Positions 34,828 to 47,558 of a stretch of 64,000 nucleotides of DNA are shown in pieces. Below the pieces are notes generated by a model. That model was not told the DNA's origin. It was given only the letters and a program-made list of their open reading frames with translations, and did no database searches. Made by a program: the position numbers and the translations under genes. Numbering within the stretch: the stretch's first letter is position 1; every line of letters starts with the position of its first letter. The stretch comes from Moringa oleifera. Taxonomy: Eukaryota; Streptophyta; Magnoliopsida; Brassicales; Moringaceae. Location of the stretch: NCBI GenBank assembly GCA_021397835.1, contig JAJFZO010000605.1:310001-374000 (forward strand). The letters run 5' to 3'.

Positions 34828-35995
34828 AGGGGAGGAGGGATCCACCTCTGTGAATTTGCACTTTTCCATGGCACATTACTCATGGTAATTCAAAGCCAAT
34901 GGCAAATTTTCATAAGCATACAAATGTCACTGTAATGCAAGCAAGTAAACTAAAAACCAGATGACCAACATAAAGTTCAAAAGTCTTAAAGGGCAAGGGG
35001 GGGTCATGGGTAATATGCATAGTATTATAAAGTGGTGAAAGAAAGGGAAAACAACCCAGAGATAGAACTCACCTTCTGAATCTCCTGAATACGTTGTTTT
35101 GCTCGTTTGTGAAGCCTGCTAAATTTGGAGTCAAGGTCAGTGTACTTCTCTTCACGCTGTTTTATTTCCTGATCCAATTTCTGTTGAGCTACACGAAGAA
35201 CTTGTTTTGATAAGCGAGCTACACAAAGAATTAATATTATACACTGGGACCAAGAAAGAGAAAATGTCAGACATGCATTATATGTGTATAGCAGTAAACA
35301 GAGAATTAAATTAGTGGTTTCTTTTTTGGAGTCAACAAAGAAACAACTCCTCATGCCCTACCAGCCATAGATGGCCCATTATTGAAGCAGAAGCATATTG
35401 ATGATTATAAAGTATATTGATGAGCATAAAGTGAATGTTGTTAAATTTTCGCATCAATAAGCGCATAAAAGTAAATGCTGTTAAATTTTCACATCAAAAA
35501 TTGTAATGAAATGGCTGGTATTAGACCTTCAGAAAGCTTGGCAGACAGTTCCTGGGCTTTTGCATCTGCCTCTGAATATTCCTCACGAAGATGCTTCAAA
35601 GCCTGTTCTGCTGCACCTCGTGTTTGTTTTTCTTCACGAAGCTCCCTACTCAAAGATTCTATCCTTTCATGGAGTTCTTTCACATCTGCAGATTCCCCTC
35701 TTTCCAGCCCACTTGCCTCAGTTTCCTGTTGAGACCTACTATGTTCTACTTGAAGATTTTTCAATCCCTCAAACTGAGACTTCAAAACCTCATTCTGAAA
35801 TTTTAGTTCAATAACCATTTGTAGAAGATGGTCATCACTCCCATCTGAACATGGATTGCCATCATGCAATCCATTTTCCCTGCTCAGATTTCCACTGCTT
35901 CCATTGTTCAAGTCAGAGAACTGCTTCTTGAGTTTCAAAGAATCTTGTGCCTGACTTTCTGGCAATCCACTGACATCACTTCCCTCTGTTGACAT
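27630..35995 (-). CDS. GRIP: GRIP-domain golgin
   Basis: Twenty-one coding exons join in frame to 808 residues, from complement(35527..35995) through 35073..35218, 34414..34583, 33908..34001, 33219..33305, 33004..33084, 32539..32664, 31924..32032, 31768..31847, 30940..31068, 30750..30850, 30376..30509, 30170..30267, 29947..30066, 29813..29840, 29611..29669, 29215..29286, 29094..29141, 28483..28588 and 28287..28345 to 27630..27740. Nearly the whole chain is Glu/Lys/Gln-rich coiled coil. The C-terminus is a GRIP domain: EGVDMTYLKNVILKLLETGE, then ALLPVVAMLLQFSPQEMQKC, with the Tyr that contacts ARL1. Family knowledge: plant GRIP binds ARL1-GTP at the trans-Golgi and tethers vesicles. The start at 35995 (AAGATGTCAACAG) is preferred; the frame stays open upstream, but a TTTTCAG acceptor there suggests an untranslated exon junction. 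The first coding intron has a weak donor, GAAG/GTCTAA. Confidence 0.93.
34731..34826. repeat. Compound microsatellite (GACA/GATA/GA)n
   Basis: In a GRIP intron, GACA repeats run into GATA repeats, a short TA tract, then about 17 GA units. It is a compound simple repeat likely to vary in length. Confidence 0.95.
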
Positions 35996-37385
35996 CTTTA
36001 TGCTCTCTGAAATCTCTGTGCTGTCAAAAGGAACTGAAACCTGAAAATCACACTGGAAAAGGACTTCAGGTGAATCAACATCTAAATCAGAAACACTCAT
36101 GCAAGTTGGTATGTGAAAATTACCACTATGCTTGTAGTAGTTTAGCTTAATGCTATCAAAGCAAAGCTGGCAACCGGAGGAAGCAGCAAAGCTCATTAGT
36201 ACCAAATACAATAAGCTTCGATATTACATTACTTTATCAGAAAATTAAATGACAACAGAAGTTTAGTAAGAATAAGTAATACAAGCTTATAGGAGGGTGA
36301 GAAAAAGATAAAACGAAGCAAACAGCTCAAGATCAAAAAGGAATTTGCAGTTATAATGACTACTGTACATATTGTGATCTCTTCTCTTTCTCTTCAATGT
36401 GAATTGTTGTAACCTCTTCTCTTTCTCTTCAATATGAAATGGAGCAGAATATTTTCTTGTCTCCATAAGTCCGCTCGACTTGGAAAGACTTGCAAAAGTT
36501 TTTACCAAATTTCTAACTAATCAAAGCAACTGGAGCTCACCAATTACAAGATAGAACACATATTTGGAGCTCATTTTTTATAGAATTACGTCAACTAAAG
36601 CAACATGTTCCACACTATGAATGCAATTTACGAAAATATTGACTAAAAATTTATTCCAGTTTAATGAGATCGGACCACAGTAAAGGATTCCTTTACATCA
36701 AAAGCAAAAAGTTGAGTAGGCACCAACTCCCGATTCAAAGCAACAACGAAATCACTGCTAAAGCATGAATTACGAAGATAAAAAGAATTATTAAATCAAC
36801 AAGTAGAATTAACTGCTAGAGATAATTGTACCTTGTATATAATATCAAGAGAGAGAAAATTGAGCTATGGCGAAAGTAGATCTATTATCTCCAAAAATGA
36901 ATTCCTGATAATAATTATTTAAACTCTTGCATTTGGGGGAACTTAGTCATAACGATGGTGAGATCGCTGGATGGAATTGGATCTCACTCAATGGCTGAAA
37001 TTGAAAACGTTACCGTTTCAGTTCACCCCCTCGCAGGCTCAAGTTGCCAATGTTTGCTAAGGAAGAAGACACCATGGTGGCTCGGTCCAGGAGTCGGGAA
37101 TACTTCGATAATGAAGGGCTTTTTAGTAATTGAATCGTACTCGTTCGTCTGCATTGTTTCTTTATTAATATATATATTTAATGTTTTAAAAGTCACATAA
37201 ATTTCTTGTAACCTCAAAGCTTATTTCATTTTTCTTCCTCTTGAAAGAGCGGCTTGCCATTAGATACCAAAATATCAAACTCACATCATGGTCCCAATTA
37301 CAGCCTGTGACCATGCACAATATCATCTTTTCAACAAGATAAAAATCATGTTCACTTATGTGAATGGTCATTTTTTTAAAAAAAA
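35996..37385. other. 5' side of GRIP golgin gene
   Basis: This holds the 5' untranslated region and promoter of the minus-strand golgin gene. Splice-like signals within 36000-36100 point to at least one untranslated exon. No other gene is supported. Confidence 0.5.
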
Positions 37386-37389
37386 AATA

Positions 37390-37975
37390 TAATTTATTAT
37401 ATTAATACAATAAATAAATAAATATTAAATAAAAATTTTATAAAACTTTCATATTTATTTTACACTGTTGGTTAAATTTTACAGTTAAAAAATGATAAAT
37501 CAAATATTAATTTATTAATTTAAATAAATAAATTTTATTTAAAAAATTTAAAATTTAAAAATATTTAAAATAAATATTTTATATAATAAATTTTAATTTA
37601 AACTTTTTAATGTTGTAAAAAATATTTAAATTATTGTCATAAAAAGTTAAAAAAATTTTGAGTACTAAAAATATATTTTTTATATTTACATTATAAATTT
37701 TTTAAAATTTTATAAAAAATATATTTCTCACCAAATTTTTTTTTAAATTTCAAAGATAAACTCAAAATAAAGTCAAAAATTTTATTTAAATTATTTCAAA
37801 AATATTTTAATAATAAAAATATCTTTTATTTTTTATAGTTAAAATTTACTTTGAACTAAATTAATAAATTAAAATTAAATTTATCATTTTTTAAATATAA
37901 AAATTTAATTGATAACATTGATAAATATTAAAATTTTATACAATTTTGTCTTAAAATATTATTAATTTACTTTAT
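37390..37975. mobile_element. AT-rich foldback (MITE-like) element, copy 2
   Basis: The outer parts are inverted repeats of about 100 bp: the reverse complement of about 37400-37500 matches 37879-37975 at roughly three in four bases, including ATTTATCATTTTTTAA at both ends. Pairing seems to continue toward the centre, so the whole unit is near-palindromic. It shares an exact 33-base stretch (37886-37918) with copy 1 at 12748. It has no coding frame. The family is unassigned and boundaries are approximate. Confidence 0.6.
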
Positions 37976-38598
37976 TAAATTATTAGATATCAAAAATATA
38001 TTAAAAAATCCAACTCAACTTGATTTAAATTTTATATAATTATTACAGGAATTAAATCTCCCAAAAACCAATATTATTAATTTCATTCAGTGATAAAATA
38101 TTGGATTGCACCAATAGTAAGATAAGAAGTGACAAAAGATAAAATATGGAGCTTTAGCAGTTTGGACAACATTTTGGACCTGAAATGGGCATAAACCAAA
38201 CACAAGTAACTGGCAACACCACTAAAGTGTAAGGAAATTTTGGGGACCAAATCAAAAGAGAACCTAAATAAATTCATCAATGGAACTATTTTATCAAAAT
38301 TATTATACAACCAAGTGTTCCAATGTTCAGCTACTCAGTCAATGAAGAATAAGAGGACGGTGAGAGGCCATCCAGCCTGAATTTTTATTGACATTTGCAT
38401 ATTCGGTTAGAGAAGCTCTAACACCTATGCTTAATTCACAAGGTACAACAAATAACTAATGTCAAGGCCCTGGTTATTCACCCCACCTCCCTCAGTACAA
38501 TGCTGTATAAAATGCTATCATGTCTCTATTCTGCCTGCTGAAGTTAACAGGCAAACTGCATTAGGAGAAAGAGGCCCTCTTCCTCCCATGCAGCTTTA

Positions 38599-41224
38599 TC
38601 AAGTTCCCCCGACTATACCTTCCTCGTCTGAAACTCCTGCAAATGATTTAAGTGGGTCAAGTTATGTCATCTCTCCGAGAAGAGAAAAGAAGTGGTCAGT
38701 ATCAAGTCCTACAAATAAGCAGAACCAAGTAGCTACTCGTCTGGTTTTATAATTTATACACATGATATCCCACTAAAATTTAAGCTCAGTGAAGCACAGA
38801 ATAATTACCAGTGGATATTCCCCCTCTACAAATGACAGCTACTTGTTCAAAAAATTCTTTCGTAGCATCTGCACATAGATCACGACAAATCATAGTAAGG
38901 GAAGATGTGAAAGAGGGATCTATGGAGATGGAACTTGATTCCAAAAGTTTTTCATAAATATAATTTTAACCCAGAAAACAAAAGCATTTTCCAACCCAAA
39001 AGCAAACCACAGTATTTCCACTAGTCTAAAGTTTGCACATAGAACATACCATGCTTCATTGTTAGAGAACGGTCTCGCTCCTCAACGTAACCAATCACCT
39101 CGGCTGGGATCCCGGCTACCATGCTGTAAATACCAAAATAAGTTCATTGTTTACGAGGTTGTGTCCACAATTCAGAACAACTGCTAGCAGTTTTCAGAAG
39201 TATTACTGACCTGTGTTCAGGGACATCCTTTAGCACAAGGGAACCGGCAGCTATCATTGAACCTTCACCGATTTTTATGTTCCCAAGTATAGTCACACAA
39301 GCTCCAACAAGTGCACCCTCCCCTACTTTAGGATGGCGGTCACCAAGTTCTTTCCCAGTTCCTCCTAAAGTCACATTCTGCTAAACAAAATGACTACTTT
39401 AATTTCTATATCCTTTCAATGACAGCATAAATAGCAGTCTATGGGGCTGAGCAACTGATGTTAGCCTCCCTTCAGATAATGTCGTGAAACAATGGAAGAG
39501 ACAAGGTGGCTTACATGCATCAATGAAACATGGTTTCCTATAACAGCAGTCTCACCAATAACCACACCAGTTGCATGATCCAATAATATCCCATCCCCAA
39601 TTCTTGCAGCTGTAGGGAAAAAAAAAAAATTGACAACTTCGATTAATGGTTATCACGTTTAGCCTCATAGGGTAATCAGAAAACTTTCATTATTTGAGCA
39701 ATCCTCATATGCAAACCTTCAAGAAAACAAGATTAGCAATCTTGCAGTTTCTCATCTTATATTGTGATAATCACAGCATACATGAGTTGCATATTTATTA
39801 AATTTAAACTAAAAACAAGATGTGAGTAAGCATTAAAAAGAAAAGGAACATACCAGGGTGTATGTCAACTCCAAAAACCTGAGAAATATTTAGTAGGCAT
39901 ATTAGATGGAGAAACTGAAAGCACCACAATTTAGAGGTAAAAAAACTACCTCACTAATCCGGCTTTGCAAGGCCAATGCCAATACTTTGCGTCCTTGCTT
40001 CCACAATGCATGTGCCACTCGATATGATTGTAAAGAATGGTAACCCTGCAGAAATGAAGTAACTCATGCAAATTATGAGTGCATTTCTTAATACCAATTT
40101 GAACAAATTGCATTCAAATGAGAGTGGATGGCAGTTCTGAATGAGAAGTTATGTTCTATTACCTTAAGGTACAAAAGAGCTGAGCTAAATGACAAACAGG
40201 CAGGATCTCTGTCTTTGAATGCCTGTGGATAATGAACATTACAATATATTCATCGATTGCAAAAAGCAATAGAAAGTCAGTCAGTATGTTTGATGCACCA
40301 ACAAAGCTACCTGCACATCGAGGCGAATTGAACGTTGAATATCTATATCGTGCATCATAACATCATAGAATATATCCATTAGTTGAGTTGCCAATAGAGT
40401 GGGATTCTGAAGTCGATTTGCAAGAACAAAGCCCAAGGCTTGCTCCAAACAATCGTGTGACAAAATGCTGGCATACAAGAAGCTACTCAAAACCGGCTCC
40501 TTTTCTGCCTGAAATGAAAATTCCCACAAAATAATCAAAGCAATAAGCAACCAAGCAATGAAATTTGCTAAAACTTGGCCTGTTCCTATTAAGAAGTTTA
40601 TGGGAACAGTACGTTTTTATTATCTCCGTAATTAAATTCAGTTTCACAAGAATGTGCAAGAAGGATAGTCTAAAGAACCATATATTAGCATTCCTAATTC
40701 GAAATCATTAACCTGATATGAATATTTTGATAAAAGAGATGGCTGGCGATCTACAAATTAACTGTAGTGATGTGCATGCCATTCATTTAGCAAGAAAATT
40801 TTATGAACACAGAAGTTCAAAATGAACACTTACAGTACTCATAAATAGTCAGTTTCTCAACAAAATCTATGGGTATGTAGCTCAGAAGATAATCATTAAC
40901 GCGTGTTCAACACAATAGGATCATCAAAAGCTGACCCAAGAAAAAAGAATTAAAGATGATAACTGCCAACAAATAAACGAAGAGTACCTCCAACTTGGCC
41001 TCTTGTCTGACAGCATCCCAAATCGGGTCAGCGGCCGGATTCGACAAGGAGACGACCGAGTTGGTGTCAGGCTTTAAAAGCCCCTTCGCATAGACTGGAA
41101 AAACCTTCTCGGGTGGGAACTTAGTGGTATTAGTTTTGGTATCATCTCCGTCTTCTTTGGTAGACAAACGGTCAGAGACCTTCTCAAGAAAAGAAGCCCA
41201 AGTCTCATCACTTACAAGCGCCAT
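38599..41224 (-). CDS. SERAT3: Serine O-acetyltransferase, SERAT3 type
   Basis: Exons: complement(40988..41224, 40311..40508, 40163..40222, 39950..40045, 39854..39878, 39515..39609, 39211..39377, 39050..39123, 38809..38868, 38599..38636), 349 residues. The last exon is uncertain: reading on without the final intron ends at 38786 and gives 344 residues. The helical N-terminal domain has DPIWDAVRQEAKLEAEKEPV and LSSFLYASILSHDCLEQALG. The hexapeptide-repeat domain keeps the catalytic residues in VFGVDIHPAARIG, LLDHATGVVIGE and LGDRHP, plus the CoA loop LGGTGKELG. Family knowledge: it makes O-acetylserine from serine and acetyl-CoA for cysteine synthesis. The DATKEFFEQVAV tail matches the SERAT3 group (Arabidopsis SERAT3;1 and 3;2), cytosolic low-activity forms. 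Exon 5 is only 25 nt. Confidence 0.93.
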
Positions 41225-43778
41225 AAGTTGAAAAAAGAAAAAGAAGAAGAATAGGTAGTCCTAGATTGATAAAAATCGAGTCTCTTCATCAACACAAATA
41301 ATCTATTGAGTGCAAGAAGAAAAGACAGGTGGTGCAGAGACGTCCTTGACCAGCCAAGAACATGAGCTTGCTTCTTCCGTTCATTCTTGAAACTTATGCG
41401 TGTGGCTTCTCAGGAGGAGGTGAAATGAAACTACACCAGAGATAGTGATAACAACAACGTATTCTCCACCCCCACCTCTCTGTCTCTCAATGGCTCCCAC
41501 ATGCTCTCTCTCTCTCTTTTCCTCCCTAGCTCTCTGACTTTTGCCCTCCCCTCCTTATTTTATTCTCCTTCCTTTTCCCTTTATTTTTCCAGGGAAAAAC
41601 TGAAGAAAAAGGGGAAATATATATGTAAGCTTGCATGTTAAGGACACCGATGTTAGTATATATGCAAAAAGCCTTTGGTCTGATTTTGTCTCGCCACGTA
41701 AAAACCTACAAACCAGCTTACTGAGCCCTACAAACTTATACTTACAATGTTAATATACATATATATAAAAAGCATATAAAAGGACAAAAAGGGAAGAAAA
41801 AAAGTGGACCCACCGATTCGGCGTTTCGTGTGGAACGAATGAAAGTGAATGTAGTGCAAGTAAACGGCCAGGAACATTCTCATTTAATTTATAACGTCAT
41901 TGCCACATAAATACTACTGTCCCCACAACCGTACAACTGATCTTGCTCATGTATTTAAATAAAAAAAAAAATTCAGAATTTGCTCCTTTTATGTTAAGCT
42001 TTTTATAAAAAAATATTAAATTATTTTAATAATTTATAGTATTAATATAAAATTAAAAATAAATATTATTAAATTATTACATATTTTAATTTATTCAAAA
42101 ACTTAAATACTTTAAATTAATAAAAAATATGATCTTAATGTACAGGAAATGGCCTTGCTCCCAGGCTGTTTGCCTGTCTCACAAAATCTTTTGATCTGCC
42201 TTAAATTGAAAGCTCTTTTGGTCTCTTCTCTTGTTAAGCCAGAATGTGGCGTCGTTTTGTCTTCATTTTGTCAACTTGGATTATTTACTCCCGATTTTGT
42301 TTTATAAGGCTAAGTCATTCCAATAATTGGGTATTAATTATCTTACGTAATGTAAAGAGAAAACATTATATTTTTATGTTCCATTGTTTTTGTACTTACC
42401 CAACATTGATCTCTATCGTGGGCCCTCGCGCTGTGGACCGGCGGCCATAGTCACCTGTCAAAATCGATGGACCAGCCAGCAAAATCAAACGCCATCGTTT
42501 CAACTCCTTTCTTTTTTGCACTATTGTGTATACTTATATAATATATTTTCAAAATATTGTTTTTTCTTAAATTAATTTTAAATTTATAATCTTTATAAAA
42601 TTTATTATTTAAATTAAATTCTTCTTGGTTAAGTAACTTATTAAGTTTAAAAAATATGAAAACATGAATAAAAGTTATTTACTTTAAGAACTTTGTATTG
42701 AAAATAATTACTAGATGTAATACATTACACATAATAACAAGCATTCATAATTTAAAACACATTTAAATGGTTTTTTTTTTTTTGTAATAAATCGATTGAC
42801 TATTTTTTATTTTAAAAAATATAGAAAAATATTAACATTTTACTAAAATAAATATGAAACATGTATTGCATGAAAATTTATAAATTATATGAAAATTTTT
42901 CTTATAATATCATATTTTTTATTAAAGGAGTTTTTATAATTAATTATTTTGTATACATAATCAACAAAGCTTTTTTTATGTAGTTCAAAATAAATTTGAA
43001 CAATTTAAAACATATGAATAAAATTTTAATTTTTTGAAATAATATTCTAAACAATTATAATTAAAAATATATCACTATATTATTGAAATAATTTTACAAC
43101 ATCATATATTTTTAAATACTTCGAACCAAAGTCTTGAAAAAAAGTTTTACAGCTGACAGACAAGCTTAAGTTGAAATAAAAATTTATGTTACGTTTTAAC
43201 ATATCAATTTATTAATTACCTCATTTCAAGGTTTGCCTTTAGGGCTCGTATTCTAAGCTTAGAATAATGCTATACTTCATCCTTCATCATGTAATAACTC
43301 ATTCATCCCTTTTTTAAAAAATTTTTATGGGCTTTATCAATATCATAATTACTAAAAGAATTAAACAAAAAGATTATATAAATTACTTCATTTAAAACTG
43401 TATAAATTTAAAATTAAAATTAATTTCAATATAATCTCTTACTACAACATTTTAAATAAAATTTACACTTCCTTTTCTTTTTTTAACTAATAAAAATATT
43501 AAAAGGTTTATGCCAATCAGCCTGGGGCTACATTATTTCTAAGACGATAAAACCCCTGGGTCGCATAAATTACTGCTAGTCTGGACCGCATTTAATATTC
43601 ACCAGCCCATTCTGATATTTATAATTTTTGCTATATTAATATATTTGATTCACTTATGTTTCTCTCGCGCTATTATTCCATCTCCTTGATGACTTCTGGG
43701 ATCGCTTAAATATTGGTTCCTATTCTCCCCAACCTCGAAACCCTGACAGGCCCCGAACCGAACTCATCGAAGAGCACG
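41225..43778. other. Divergent promoter region, SERAT3 and IDH
   Basis: The genes on both sides point away from this 2.5 kb spacer. A CT-rich tract near 41500-41520 fits the SERAT3 leader or promoter. About 41950-43500 is strongly AT-rich with no coding frame, apart from a GC-richer island near 42415-42500. I see no gene. Confidence 0.6.
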
Positions 43779-46719
43779 ATGGCGAGAAGATCTGTGCCTC
43801 TCCTTAAACAACTGCTCACTAAACCGGCTTCACCAGTCGCCAGTACAACCCGATCGGTCACTTACATGCCTCGACCAGGAGATGGTGCGCCTCGTGCCGT
43901 GACTCTAATTCCGGGGGATGGGATCGGCCCGCTGGTGACAGGGGCCGTCGAGCAGGTGATGGAGGCGATGCACGCGCCGGTGTACTTCGAGCGGTACGAG
44001 GTCCATGGGGACATGAAGAAGGTGCCGCCGGAAGTGATTGAATCGATAAAGAAGAACAAGGTATGCTTGAAGGGAGGATTAGCCACTCCCATGGGAGGAG
44101 GTGTTAGCTCGTTAAACGTGCAGCTAAGGAAAGAGCTCGATCTTTATGCATCTCTCGTCAATTGCTTTAATTTGCCGGGGTTGCCAACGCGCCACGAGAA
44201 TGTGGATATTGTGGTGATTAGAGAAAACACAGAAGGCGAGTACTCGGGGCTCGAACACGAGGTCGTTCCAGGTGTTGTTGAGAGTCTTAAGGTACCTCTT
44301 TTTTTATTTGTGTCTAAGATTCCTTTTTTTAGGAGAATTATTATTTTTCTTTTCTGTTATTGTTTTATGTTTGCCAATTTTCTTCTTTTTATAGAGTGAG
44401 CCAGTGAATAATGTGAACTTATAACTGCAGAAGATGTTTGTTTCTGCCAAAAAAAAAAAAACTGCAGAATAATAAGCTAATTTTTAGCAATGTCAATTAA
44501 GTCTATTGTATTGCACTATTTGGATTTACTTCAAACCGCAGTGCTATCGGTGTCCTTCTTTAGAGCTGAGATGCATTTGTACATACCCCATTATAATTGG
44601 CTTGATTGCTTTGGGCATCAACTAGACTGTGCTGCTGTAATTGCCTGAGACCCACATATGAACCCTTACTTCTTTATGTGAACCAACTGTGATGGTACTG
44701 CAAATTGTCTTTTCATAAGTAATGCAGTCAGGATTTATTTAGTTGGTGGTGAAATTGTGTATTAAGAGTGACTTTCTTATTTGTTCATAATGATTTCAAG
44801 GTTTCTGTACGAATACACTGAATGATACTATGGGCTGTAACTTAATGACTTTCTTCTTGGATTTTCACTTTCATGCTTCCTACTCTATCTTAAGTTTTAA
44901 AGAGCTTTCAGTTCTTTTTTTCTTTATTAGTTGGATACTTGAATCATATTTGTCTCTTATACTACTTGGTTACTAGGTGATAACTAAGTTTTGTTCAGAA
45001 CGTATTGCAAAATATGCTTTCGAGTATGCGTACCTGAACAACAGAAAGAAGGTGACTGCTGTGCATAAAGCCAACATTATGAAGCTTGCAGATGGTCTGT
45101 TCTTAGAATCTTGCCGTGAAGTTGCGACAAAATATCCTGGGATCAAATACAATGAAATAATAGTGGACAACTGCTGCATGCAATTGGTTTCCAAGCCTGA
45201 GCAATTTGATGTCATGGTATGTGACTTCACATCCAAACTTTGTCTTGTGTAAAACAACAATATAATATCTATTAGCTGGCTTGGATTCTTTCTGCCCTTT
45301 TCTTTCTTTAAGGAAAAGTTTAAATGTTACAAAGAACTTTACAGTTTATGTTGCATTTACTCCTTTGAAGAAATATTTTTTAGTCTAGAATTTTGATTTG
45401 GAGACCAAGTTCTTGGTTTGATAATAACCCTTAAGGGTAAGGTAGTTCTTTCTTAACATTTGACATTCAGGTCTAAGAAAAGAAATTTTTACCAGATAAA
45501 CACCGAGGAATGGTGGAAATGATTAATTACAAAACATAGGTGCACTGGTGTACTACTGCAGAATTCTGAGCTTTTACATGCTAGACATTTACCTTGGACG
45601 GAGAACTTAGTCTGTTTACAGAAACTGCTTCTTCTCTTGGAATATTAGAGCTATAAATTCTAGGTGGCTGTGAAGCCAAAGTTTTTTTACTTGAATATTT
45701 CATTTTATTTCCAGATTATGATGATTTCATACTTTGAGTGGAGGCCGTTTTGGTTATTGAACATGTAGAGGTGTTCTGCAAATGGTTAAATGTGAGCTCC
45801 TTTGTGTCAAAAGTTCTGCAGATATTTAGGTGGCTATCAGATTTTCTTTTCTTTTTTTATCAAGAAGGTGGCCAAAGCTTTAAACTGGACCTGGTGTCAG
45901 TGGTTGGATGTAGATAAGGGAAACTTTGGTATTCATGGATAACTGACAAATGAGGACTTTACTGCAGAAGGTTTCTTGTTTAACTTAGTTTGTGGACTTG
46001 TGCCACCTAGAGATTCTTTGTTGACTTCATTTCTATCTATACTAGATACATGAGAAAAGGTTCTGTGCTCAATGTTATTAGTCTCTGTTTTTCAGGTGAC
46101 ACCGAACCTTTATGGCAATCTTGTGGCAAATACGGCAGCTGGTATTGCTGGTGGCACTGGAGTCATGCCTGGAGGTATATCTATCCAGCTTAATTTTAAA
46201 TTTCCCTTGCTCATTGTTTAACTGAAATACAAACTCATGTATTCTTCTTATCCATGCACAATTTTTCTTGTTAATTACAGCTCACTGTTGTTGCTTGTTT
46301 AGTAGTGTAATTTTGCATAGTGGCAATTGAGAGGATATTCATATTAGAACCTGTAATCTGCTCAATGTCTTAAACCTCACTTCTTATGTTGAGCCTCAGT
46401 TTCTTTTGTAATTTGTGCTGATAATGGTAAACTGCTTTTTGCAGGTAATGTTGGGGCTGATCATGCTATTTTTGAGCAAGGTGCTTCAGCAGGAAATGTA
46501 GGCAAACAGTCAATAGTGGAGCAAAAGAAAGCAAACCCAGTGGCCCTACTTCTGTCATCTGCCATGATGCTGAGACATCTTCAGTTTCCTTCATTTGCCG
46601 ATCGATTAGAAACGGCTGTGAAACGAGTAATAAGAGAGGGGAAGTACAGGACAAAAGACCTTGGAGGGAGCAGCACCACCCAAGAGGTTGTTGATGCTGT
46701 CATAGGTGCTTTGGACTGA
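43779..46719 (+). CDS. IDH1: NAD-isocitrate dehydrogenase, regulatory-type subunit
   Basis: Four exons (43779..44291, 44977..45216, 46096..46174, 46445..46719) give 368 residues. The ATG at 43779 begins [13 protein letters not shown], a basic mitochondrial presequence of about 25-35 residues. The isopropylmalate/isocitrate dehydrogenase fold is clear: [58 protein letters not shown], and [20 protein letters not shown]. Family knowledge: plant mitochondrial IDH is a heteromer; catalytic and regulatory subunits share this fold. Sequence details resemble the regulatory group (Arabidopsis IDH1-3) more than the catalytic IDH5/6, from memory. [16 protein letters not shown] keeps paired cysteines that have been linked to redox control in this group. 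The reaction is isocitrate plus NAD to 2-oxoglutarate in the TCA cycle. Confidence 0.93.
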
Positions 46720-47558
46720 CTGGCCAGAGAGTTAGATACATGCTTTTCTTACTTGAAAAGAAAGAAGTTTTGTGGATCAACTTGAGGGATATGTACTCAC
46801 TATTTTTTTCCATGTTTTAACTTATATTGTGGCTTGATTTTCTTCCTGACAGGGAAAATTAGGTTTGAATAATCTCAGTGAAAGGTATAAAAAGGAAACA
46901 TTCTTTTGAGGAGAAGTGATGAAATTTTCTTCTTGGTGCTGTCCCGTTGTCATCAAGCAGAACGGGTAATTCTTGCACATGGCTGGGTTCTATGTTGCTG
47001 TATTTAAATTATGGCATGTTCTTGTCACTTCAGAAACTTATATTCCTTAAAATGCAGTTTTTGAAGTTCTTGTTACTGTCAAACTTATTGCTTGTTCTTC
47101 TTAGCTGTTTTTGAAGTTCTATGAATCTACACTGGAGAGGCTCAATGTCCCTTCTGCCTAGTTGGTACATAGTGCTACTTTCTCATGGCTCAATGCCAGA
47201 AAAACTATGGAAACCAAGTGAACTGCAAATAATAATATCACCAAATATTATTCTATATATTTGCCTACAATCAGCTGTTCTCAAACCTACTGAGCATGCA
47301 TGCTAAGTGCCCTCCAACTTACAGTACTTGCAAGGCCTCTCTTCTTTCTTGTTGTAGCCGCTACTGTTGGGCTCTACCTCCAAATTATGTAATCCCCTAG
47401 ACCTCGAAAGAGACAATTCAAGACTCTACCTCCAAAATATGTAATCCCTCTGGACCTGGAAAGAGACAATTCAAGACTTAAAGAGACAGAATTGGTAAAG
47501 CTTAAAGGCCTGAATTTTGACACATGCATTGATCAAAACAAGTGAGGACCCTGACTTG
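46720..47558. other. Convergent spacer between IDH and SPL
   Basis: This holds the 3' untranslated regions of both genes and the 52-bp tandem duplication. No gene and no recognisable miR156 target sequence is seen. Confidence 0.6.
47372..47476. repeat. Tandem duplication of about 52 bp
   Basis: Two units (47372-47423, 47424-47476) both begin CTCTACCTCCAAA and end AAGAGACAATTCAAGA, with about 85-90% identity. They sit in the convergent spacer between the IDH and SPL genes, about 80 bases past the SPL stop, so they may be transcribed in the SPL 3' untranslated region. Confidence 0.85.

Noticed and set aside
38459..38752. 97-codon plus-strand open frame
   Set aside because: Overlaps the SERAT3 3' end in antisense, with no motif.
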